A DNA stretch of 47,934 nucleotides from NCBI RefSeq assembly GCF_001894825.1, contig NZ_BCWY01000072.1:1-47934 (forward strand), in the 5' to 3' direction. Position 1 is the first letter of the stretch. Every line of letters starts with the position of its first letter. Of the stretch, positions 43,701 through 47,934 are shown piece by piece. A model generated the notes under the pieces. It saw only the letters and a program-made list of their open reading frames with translations. It was not told where the DNA came from and searched no databases. A program made the position numbers and the translations under genes. This stretch comes from Rhodococcus jostii NBRC 16295 (GTDB taxonomy: Bacteria > Actinomycetota > Actinomycetes > Mycobacteriales > Mycobacteriaceae).

Positions 43701-44168
43701 CTGGCTTGGATTGCGGCTAAGAGCGGTCAAGCTGAGCACGCCGCGCAACTGATGGGCGCCGCAGAAGGTCTCTGGGAAAGCGTCGGCAGCGCACCGGTTC
43801 ACATACCGGGCTTACATGTGTATCACGAAGAATGCGCATGCCAGGCGCGTAACACCCTGAGCAGCAGGTGTTTCGACGACGCCTATCAGGCGGGAAGGCA
43901 GATGACGTTGGAGCAGGCGGTGGCCATCGCCCTCGACGAAGGCACGCCGGCACCTCCGGCGCACGCCGGTACGAACCACTATCACCTGACCAAACGCGAG
44001 CACCAAGTCGCCGAGCTCGTAGCGGAGGGACTTACCAACAGAGCAATCGCAGACAGGCTGGTCATCGCCTGCCGAACGGCGCAGGGACATGTGGAGCACA
44101 TCCTCACGAAACTGGGCTTCACCTCACGTGCCCAGATAGCAGCGTGGGTGGTCGCGGAAAAGCAGTGA
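40749..44168 (+). CDS. Ser/Thr protein kinase-STAND ATPase-LuxR regulator
   Basis: 1139 residues. Residues 58-315 form a Hanks-type kinase: GRGGFG (63-68), Lys85, HRD (177-179), DFG (197-199) and GTLAYTAPE. A Pro/Thr-rich linker follows. A STAND ATPase has Walker A LIGTGGVGKTR (413-420 core), Walker B CMLVLDNCEHL and the sensor LATSREPLGL. Then come helical TPR-like repeats and a C-terminal LuxR HTH (KREHQVAELVAEGLTNRAIA ... RTAQGHVEHILTKLGF). The layout is like M. tuberculosis PknK and rhodococcal LAL-type activators of catabolic genes. Divergent from the aldehyde dehydrogenase operon, which it probably controls. Confidence 0.92.
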   Translation: MTTCIRVTPGELSPATSHRQKSNHHPRRTPRNSVTATAAWKFAPLSVRDELAMAGFDDAAEVGRGGFGAVYRCTQAALERTVAVKVMTSHLESSNLGRFLREQRAMGRLSGHPNIVSVFQCGSTTSDLPYIAMQFHRRGTLENRIHDQGPLTWNDALRLGVRIAGALSAAHSAGILHRDVKPANILLTDYDEPQLADFGIAHIAGGVETTRHSITGTLAYTAPEVLQGASPTPSADVYALASTMFCALTGHAAYERQADEPIVAQFLRATTQPIPNLRNLGVPDNVCAEIERAMSTKPNDRPSTAAEFGSRLRRIQRLNGCPVDDMALITKCETPSTTKPARPPLTDTAGESIHPKPAPTPPVAPSMTDQSRGTSPRVRGNLPADLTTFVGRRHDVKTTKKLLTESRLVTLIGTGGVGKTRLATKVAAESHRASADGVWLIELSNLTDGDFLVDTVAFTLGIQEQPDQHRLHGLIEHLRSRQCMLVLDNCEHLIEATAAVAETLLKTCPELRILATSREPLGLGGETLHRVQPLATPDSRRTRSMQAMSQYDAVTLFLARATTALPDFELTAENWKQIARICQQLDGLPLAIELAAVRLRAISIDQIYDKLTDRYRLLSRGCRGAPVRQQSLRLCIDWSHDLCTPQERTLWSRLSVFAGSFELDAAEAICADGLAPHNVLDLVASLVDKSILVREEDGLSVRYRMLETLREYGREKLHDAEGIMPQRRRHSDWYRQMAREAESEWVSSHQLTWILRLDSEQPNLRDALQFRIAQRVPDSIDFAAALYPFWFSRGLLSEGRRWLDIALSSDDGSHPVDTVRALCAQSVLAGRQGDLSAGAQLLSAAGTAAHQVDDIAAQAHLHHAEGMHSLYSGSLQKAATSFTTALAVLDTHPLPFLRISTLQGLGLASGLLGDTEQAIARNEEALALSADLGESVYRSRSFWVLGLQVWQLGNRDRATGLLNQGLRMARVVDDPLSAAWCLEALAWIAAKSGQAEHAAQLMGAAEGLWESVGSAPVHIPGLHVYHEECACQARNTLSSRCFDDAYQAGRQMTLEQAVAIALDEGTPAPPAHAGTNHYHLTKREHQVAELVAEGLTNRAIADRLVIACRTAQGHVEHILTKLGFTSRAQIAAWVVAEKQ

Positions 44169-44348
44169 CTCCGCATGTGGCGCAGTCCTCATCCTATGAG
44201 GAGGAAAAGGCGCTGCCGGTCTATCCCCCAACGCAATGCGGTCAGATGTCCACGGGCCTATCGTCTGTTCCGGCGTGTCGGCCGGTAGAGACCGCCGTGA
44301 TGAAACAGCACAGGACGTGGGCACTGCGGGTGTCGGAAGAGGGCAGAA

Positions 44349-44681
44349 ATGACGATCAAGCCAGAAGAACTTCAAGCGAACACTCGTGAAGATGACTTCA
44401 TGGTGCAATTCTTCCGACGTTGGTCCGCGTTCGGCGGAGGACCCCCGGAAGACATCATGGTTAACTTCGGAATTTCCAAGCGCGAGTATGAAGATCGCCT
44501 CTATGACCTCGCTTGCAGCAGCCGGATTCGCAGGTATCCCCAGGAGGTGAAGGACCTCATCCTCACCTTCTGTTCGTCACGGCACTTCCGACGGCATCGA
44601 GGCACCCAGTCACGATTGCTGGGCGTGTCCGCGTTTTCCGAGGCATCTCACGAAACGCACGCGCCACTACCGACATCGTAA
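44349..44681 (+). CDS. Small DUF3263-like hypothetical protein
   Basis: 110 residues from ATG at 44349 (GAGGG upstream). The core (FFRRWSAFGGGPPEDIMVNF, then GISKREYEDRLYDLACS) resembles the small actinobacterial DUF3263 proteins, which look like sigma-factor region-4 or HTH folds. The C-terminal 35 residues are not conserved-looking and may be altered. Monocistronic, 180 bp after the large regulator. Confidence 0.5.
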   Translation: MTIKPEELQANTREDDFMVQFFRRWSAFGGGPPEDIMVNFGISKREYEDRLYDLACSSRIRRYPQEVKDLILTFCSSRHFRRHRGTQSRLLGVSAFSEASHETHAPLPTS

Positions 44682-44925
44682 GGAATTCCGACGTGCCAAC
44701 CGTATTCCTTCATCCCATCATTGCGGCGCTCAGTCCCTTACGCCCGCGCTATGTACGCATCAATTCGTGTGGGGCGTCGAGGGAGCGGACCATCCGCCTT
44801 CGTGGCCGCCGTCTCTGCTCGACAGAATCGCGAATCCGGGCCGCGGAAGTGGCCTCCGCGCCTGGGCGGCGAGCTAAATACGGCATCGTCAAACTTGGCT
44901 GTGCGGGTAACCGCTGGGAGGATGG

Positions 44926-45641
44926 GTGACCGTGACCAGCGCAGATTCGTCGTACAAGGGCTTCCGCTACCCGAAGGAGATCATCAGCCACAGCGTGTGG
45001 CTGTATTACCGCTTCGCGTTGAGTCTGCGTGACGTTCAGGAACTGATGTTCGAACGCGGCGTCGTGGTCTCGCACGAGACGATCCGGCAGTAGTGCGCGA
45101 AGTTCGGCCAGTCCTATGCCAATGAACTGCGCCGCCGCCGGCCCCGCCCTGGCGACAAGTGGCACCTCGATGAAGTGTTCATCCCGATCAACGGCGAGCA
45201 GAGGTATTTGTGGCGTGCGGTCGTCCAGGACGGCGTGGTGCTCGACATTCTCGTCCAGTCGCGTCGAAACGCCAAGGCCGCCAAGCGGTTCTTCCGCAAG
45301 CTGCTCAAGGGTCTGCGATACGCGCCGAGGGTGCTCGTGACCGACAAGCTGGCCAGCTACCAAGTGGCGCACCGCGAGATGCTGGCCTCGGTCGAGCATC
45401 GCCGGTCGAAGTATCTGAATAATCGGGCCGAGAACTCACATCAGTGCACGCGACAACAAGAGCGCCGGATGAAGCGATTCACCTCACCTGGGCAGGCACA
45501 ACGGTTCCTATCCGCGTTCTCCGGCATCACAGGCACTTCCAGCTGCGGCGGCACATGTTGTCGGCGTCCGACTGGCGACGCGAGATGACCGCCCGCTTCG
45601 CCGTGTGGAACGAAATCACCGCGACCGCCACCGCTGCCTGA
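44926..45641 (+). pseudogene. IS6-family transposase, inactivated
   Basis: The conceptual product starts ADSSYKGFRYPKEIISHSVW and contains SLRDVQELMFERGVVVSHET, the DDE core WHLDEVFIPI, VLVTDKLASYQVA and the ending HFQLRRHMLSASDWRRE. This is an IS6 (IS26/IS6100-type) transposase. It carries an in-frame TAG at 45091-45093 where Trp of the IRQW motif is expected, and a frameshift near 45530 before the C-terminal segment. The Asp, Asp and Glu region is otherwise present. I could not fix the terminal inverted repeats. It sits at the boundary to a cassette of different character. Confidence 0.85.
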
Positions 45642-45856
45642 ACAACACAACCAGCCAACAATTTCCGGGTTAAGACGAACCCAAACCGACTGCACCACTG
45701 CGACTATCACTCAAGTTTACCGTGCCGTTATGTCAACTAGAACGGCGGTGTTGCATCGGATGGACAATACTGGTGCGCAATCATTTCAATGATCTCAGGC
45801 ATGCGGTCACGCCTCGCCTTTCCCGGCGGGCGCTGACACGCGAATACCGGCACGCG

Positions 45857-45891
45857 CCAAGGTGGCTCAGCCGGGGCCTGGGCCACCTTGG
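45857..45891 (-). terminator. 10-bp perfect hairpin downstream of the DUF4267 gene
   Basis: CCAAGGTGGC (45857-45866) and GCCACCTTGG (45882-45891) are exact complements with a 15-nt GC-rich loop. It lies 10 bp beyond the stop of the leftward DUF4267 gene, so it probably terminates that operon. Confidence 0.7.
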
Positions 45892-45901
45892 ACCGATGGG
45901 A

Positions 45902-46324
45902 TCAGGCGGGCTGCGGGGCGGGCGTCGCCGGAGCGTCCGCGACATGGCGGTTCTCGCGCATTATCAGCAGGCCGTTGACCACCATCAGCGTCGCCGTCAG
46001 GCCGTGGACGCCGAGCGCGGTGGCCACGGAGCCGTGGTGGGCCAGCACGGTGGCCATGTCGCCGTACGCGGCGAGGGCCTCCACCAGCAACACCCAGCCC
46101 AGCGCCCGGCGGTGGCCCGTCACCAGCAGGATGCCCAGGACTAAGGCCAAGACGACGTCGCGGATTCCCTTGACGATCAGGAAGCCGCCGCCGCCGGACG
46201 GCCAACTCGGCAGGCCGAAGCCCGGCGCCGTCGTCTCCGGGCTCAGGATGAACTCCACCCCGAACCAGAGGATGAAGAGGATGAAGGCGGCGGCCAGGAC
46301 GGTGTTGATCTTCTTCAGCGACAT
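45902..46324 (-). CDS. DUF4267-type membrane protein
   Basis: 140 residues with four hydrophobic segments: an N-terminal helix (INTVLAAAFILFILWFGVEF), then LALVLGILLVTG, ALGWVLLVEALAAYGDMATV and ATLMVVNGLLIM. The family annotation DUF4267 fits the size and the KGIRDVVLALVLG segment. Function unknown; such proteins often occur in TetR-controlled small-molecule stress cassettes. Last gene of the leftward cassette; C-terminal tail Ala/Pro-rich. Confidence 0.8.
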   Translation of the reverse strand: MSLKKINTVLAAAFILFILWFGVEFILSPETTAPGFGLPSWPSGGGGFLIVKGIRDVVLALVLGILLVTGHRRALGWVLLVEALAAYGDMATVLAHHGSVATALGVHGLTATLMVVNGLLIMRENRHVADAPATPAPQPA

Positions 46325-46412
46325 TGGTCTTCTCCTTGCGAGTCTTCGTGAGCTTGGTGAGCTTGGTGCGTCGTATGGGGCCTGGTCAGGCAGCGCGGAC
46401 GCGGCTGCAGTG

Positions 46413-46763
46413 TCATACGTCGATCTGCTCGAAGATGTGCGGGTACGACACGATGTCGTCGGGGAACTCGGCCGCCATGCGCTGGAACTCTGGGCTGCCG
46501 AACGCCGTGGCGAGCGCCTCGGTCGACTCCCAGACCGCGACGTTCATCAGAAGCTGACTGTCCGCCGTTCCCGTGTGCATCTGCAGGGAGACGAATCCCG
46601 GCTGAGCCTTCATGAACTCGGTCTGCCTCCGAAAGAGGGCCAGGAACGCTTCAGTTCTTTCCTTCGGGACGAAGAAAGTGTTGGCCAGGACGATGGGCCC
46701 GGTCTTCTCCTTGAACTGCGCGAAAATCGGCGTGTGCGGGTCAAGACTCTGCAGCTTGGCCAT
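46413..46763 (-). CDS. Antibiotic-biosynthesis-monooxygenase (ABM) domain protein
   Basis: 116 residues from ATG at 46763 (a longer frame to 46892 is not family-like). It has the ferredoxin-like ABM fold signature: VLANTFFVPKERTEAFLALF, PGFVSLQMHTG, and the conserved VAVWESTEALATAFGSPEFQ. ABM proteins include cofactor-free quinone-forming monooxygenases and heme-degrading enzymes; many are uncharacterised. It lies between the VOC fragment and the DUF4267 gene in one leftward unit. Confidence 0.85.
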   Translation of the reverse strand: MAKLQSLDPHTPIFAQFKEKTGPIVLANTFFVPKERTEAFLALFRRQTEFMKAQPGFVSLQMHTGTADSQLLMNVAVWESTEALATAFGSPEFQRMAAEFPDDIVSYPHIFEQIDV

Positions 46764-46821
46764 TTTCGGTACTTCCTCTCGCCATCGGTCAGTGGGTGTC
46801 GCTGGGGCCCGCGTCCTGGGG

Positions 46822-47094
46822 TTACCAGCGGAGTTCGAGGGTGCTGGTGCCCGGGTCCTGGATGTAGATGGAGGTGGCGATGCCGCGGGCACCGAAGCGC
46901 TGGACAGGGCCCTCCAGGACGGTGAAGGTGCCCGACTTGATGACCGCGTCCCAGTCGACCGGATGCACGGTGAGGCAGAGGTGGTCGACGTTGGGCTGGC
47001 CGCGCGGGCCGGCGACCAGATCGATGATGGTCTCCGGGGTGATCCGCACCGACGGGAACGGGATCTTGCTGGCCCGCCACTCCGCTACGCGCAT
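46822..47094 (-). CDS. VOC (glyoxalase-fold) protein, N-terminally truncated
   Basis: The 90 residues correspond to the second half of a small VOC protein: AEWRASKIPFPSVRITPETI, VDHLCLTVHPVDWDAVI, GPVQRFGARGIATSIYIQDP, and the C-terminal metal-ligand region TLELRW. The usual first betaalphabetabetabeta unit with its His ligand is missing. The frame is closed upstream by the TGA that also ends the DUF1772 gene (47149), so only about 18 further residues could precede the ATG. A deletion appears to have joined the two genes. Probably inactive alone unless it dimerises as half units. Confidence 0.65.
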   Translation of the reverse strand: MRVAEWRASKIPFPSVRITPETIIDLVAGPRGQPNVDHLCLTVHPVDWDAVIKSGTFTVLEGPVQRFGARGIATSIYIQDPGTSTLELRW

Positions 47095-47148
47095 CGGCCT
47101 CCAGGCCGAGCGGTTGCGGCTGACGACCGGGCGGGTGAGCCCGCGGGC

Positions 47149-47595
47149 TCAGGTGACGGCGGCGACCAGCAGGGCGAAGGCGGCGATGATGACGGCGACG
47201 CGGACGTAGTGGAAGCGGTCCCAGCGGTTCATCTGCTGCTTCCAGTCGGCGGGCCGGTTGTCAGGGGTCCACGTCTTGCTCCGGTTGTTGATCGGAACGA
47301 GCAGCAGGATCGACATGATCACGCTGAGGATCAGCAGCGCGGCGGCGGTGACGACGAGGCCGGTGCCGTGGTGGTGCCATCCGGCGATGGCCCAGACCGC
47401 GGCGAGGATGAGAGAGCCGATGTACCAGACCGGCATCACGGCGCCGAGCATCCGGCCCCCGTGGGCGCGGCCGAGTTGGCCACTGTCATCGGGGAGTGCA
47501 TTGAGGATCGGGTTGATGACGAAGGCGACGGAGAACTCCACCCCCACCATCACACCGACGACGACGGTGGTGACGACCTCGAGTGCGTTGAGCAT
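47149..47595 (-). CDS. DUF1772-type membrane protein
   Basis: 148 residues from ATG at 47595, with GGGAGGGT upstream. Four hydrophobic helices and the family pattern: VVVGVMVGVEFSVAFVINPI, MPVWYIGSLILAAVWA, then SVIMSILLLVPINNR and the Trp-containing loop WKQQMNRWDRFHYVR. DUF1772 proteins (anthrone-oxygenase-like fold family) are common next to TetR regulators. It is the first gene of the leftward cassette, facing the TetR operator palindromes. Confidence 0.82.
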   Translation of the reverse strand: MLNALEVVTTVVVGVMVGVEFSVAFVINPILNALPDDSGQLGRAHGGRMLGAVMPVWYIGSLILAAVWAIAGWHHHGTGLVVTAAALLILSVIMSILLLVPINNRSKTWTPDNRPADWKQQMNRWDRFHYVRVAVIIAAFALLVAAVT

Positions 47596-47612
47596 GATGA
47601 CCCTCCCGATAT

Positions 47613-47625
47613 CTAGCGCCGCTAG
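47613..47625. promoter_or_regulatory. Palindrome, candidate TetR operator 1
   Basis: CTAGCGCCGCTAG is a perfect odd palindrome lying 18 bp upstream of the DUF1772 start, within the 90-bp divergent gap. Confidence 0.65.
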
Positions 47626-47663
47626 CTGATGAGGCAACGCTAGTACTACTGCCGCTCACTTGT

Positions 47664-47676
47664 CTAGCGGTGCTAG
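47664..47676. promoter_or_regulatory. Palindrome, candidate TetR operator 2
   Basis: CTAGCGGTGCTAG shares both arms with operator 1 and lies 9 bp before the TetR ATG, compatible with autorepression. A further CTAG half-site with the same CGCTAG context lies between the two. Confidence 0.65.
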
Positions 47677-47685
47677 GATCGGGTC

Positions 47686-47934
47686 ATGTCGGTACAGGAA
47701 CGCAAGGAGCGCGAACGGGCGGGCCGCGAGCGCCTCATCCTGGCCACGGCCCGCGAACTCGCCGAGCAGCAGGGCTGGGACGCGGTCACCACCCGCCGGC
47801 TCGCCGAGCGCATCGAATACAGCCAGCCCGTCCTCTACAGCCACTTCCGCGGCAAGCGCGAGATCATCGGCGCCGTCGCCCTCGAGGGTGCCGCCGAGAT
47901 GGCCGCGGCGCTGCGGGCCGCGGCCCGCGCCGAG
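47686..47934 (+). CDS. TetR-family regulator, partial (runs off the right edge)
   Basis: The first 83 residues show the TetR N-terminal DNA-binding domain: RERLILATARELAEQQGWDA, then VTTRRLAERIEYSQPVLYSH, FRGKREIIGAVALEG. The ATG at 47686 is preceded by GGATCGGG. Divergent from the DUF1772 cassette with two matching palindromes between them, so it should repress that cassette and itself. The ligand-binding domain is outside the window. Confidence 0.88.
   Translation, partial: MSVQERKERERAGRERLILATARELAEQQGWDAVTTRRLAERIEYSQPVLYSHFRGKREIIGAVALEGAAEMAAALRAAARAE

Overview
The window reads as high-GC actinobacterial DNA, most likely from a Rhodococcus-type member of the Mycobacteriales. The markers are a WhiB-type Fe-S protein, a GlnH-like lipoprotein preceded by what looks like a GlnX tail, an 'IF2-family' helical protein, a DesA3-type desaturase fragment and a kinase-STAND-LuxR giant regulator. 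Gene remnants and transposase fragments suggest a plasmid or genomic island. This assignment is inference; no rRNA, tRNA or core housekeeping operon is present.

Layout. (1) 1-7.2 kb: a cupin gene running off the left edge diverges from a LysR regulator. An alpha/beta hydrolase and a pentapeptide-repeat membrane protein follow, then broken genes (SDR, ferredoxin reductase, DUF1016 nuclease, IS110 transposase, acyl-CoA dehydrogenase). (2) 7.6-12.9 kb: a small catabolic regulon of MFS transporter, LysR regulator, class III CoA-transferase and acyl-CoA dehydrogenase. The transporter and the CoA-transferase share a 66-bp upstream block that aligns without gaps. (3) 13-18.8 kb: small regulators and fragments (ArsR, SRPBCC, GlnX tail plus GlnH, WhiB, IF2-like protein, truncated desaturase). 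(4) 19.0-30.8 kb: a bacterial microcompartment (BMC) locus. A rightward, largely translationally coupled operon encodes BMC-P, BMC-H, an acylating aldehyde dehydrogenase, an EutJ-like ATPase, BMC-T, a malate/lactate dehydrogenase with an unusual N-terminal extension, and a zinc alcohol dehydrogenase. A GAF/PucR-type regulator follows. A divergent leftward operon encodes a CrtC/DUF7064-like protein, a HAD phosphatase with a long C-terminal tail, a SurE nucleotidase and a second BMC-H. (5) 31.0-40.5 kb: a leftward operon of aldehyde dehydrogenase, aryl/terpenyl-alcohol-type dehydrogenase, acyl-CoA ligase, a stand-alone swivelling phosphohistidine-like protein, two unrecognised proteins (478 and 206 aa) and a PPDK-like protein. 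The C-terminal barrel of the PPDK-like protein has lost the PEP/pyruvate active-site residues. (6) 40.7-44.7 kb: a Ser/Thr kinase-STAND ATPase-LuxR regulator and a small unknown gene. (7) 44.9-47.9 kb: a dead IS6-family transposase, then a leftward cassette (DUF1772, VOC fragment, ABM monooxygenase-like, DUF4267) divergent from a TetR gene, with two palindromic operator candidates between them.

Main interpretation (inference). Sections 4 and 5 look like one catabolic system. The BMC has shell proteins, an acylating aldehyde dehydrogenase and NAD-linked dehydrogenases, but none of the usual aldehyde-generating signature enzymes (no B12 diol dehydratase, ethanolamine ammonia-lyase, glycyl-radical enzyme or aminoalcohol-phosphate lyase). 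The facing operon carries a split, PPDK-derived phosphotransfer set that should not be able to make PEP, and the BMC locus adds two phosphatases. A working model is that an alcohol or ketone is phosphorylated by the PPDK-like complex and then processed by phosphatases and dehydrogenases to an acyl-CoA, partly inside the compartment.
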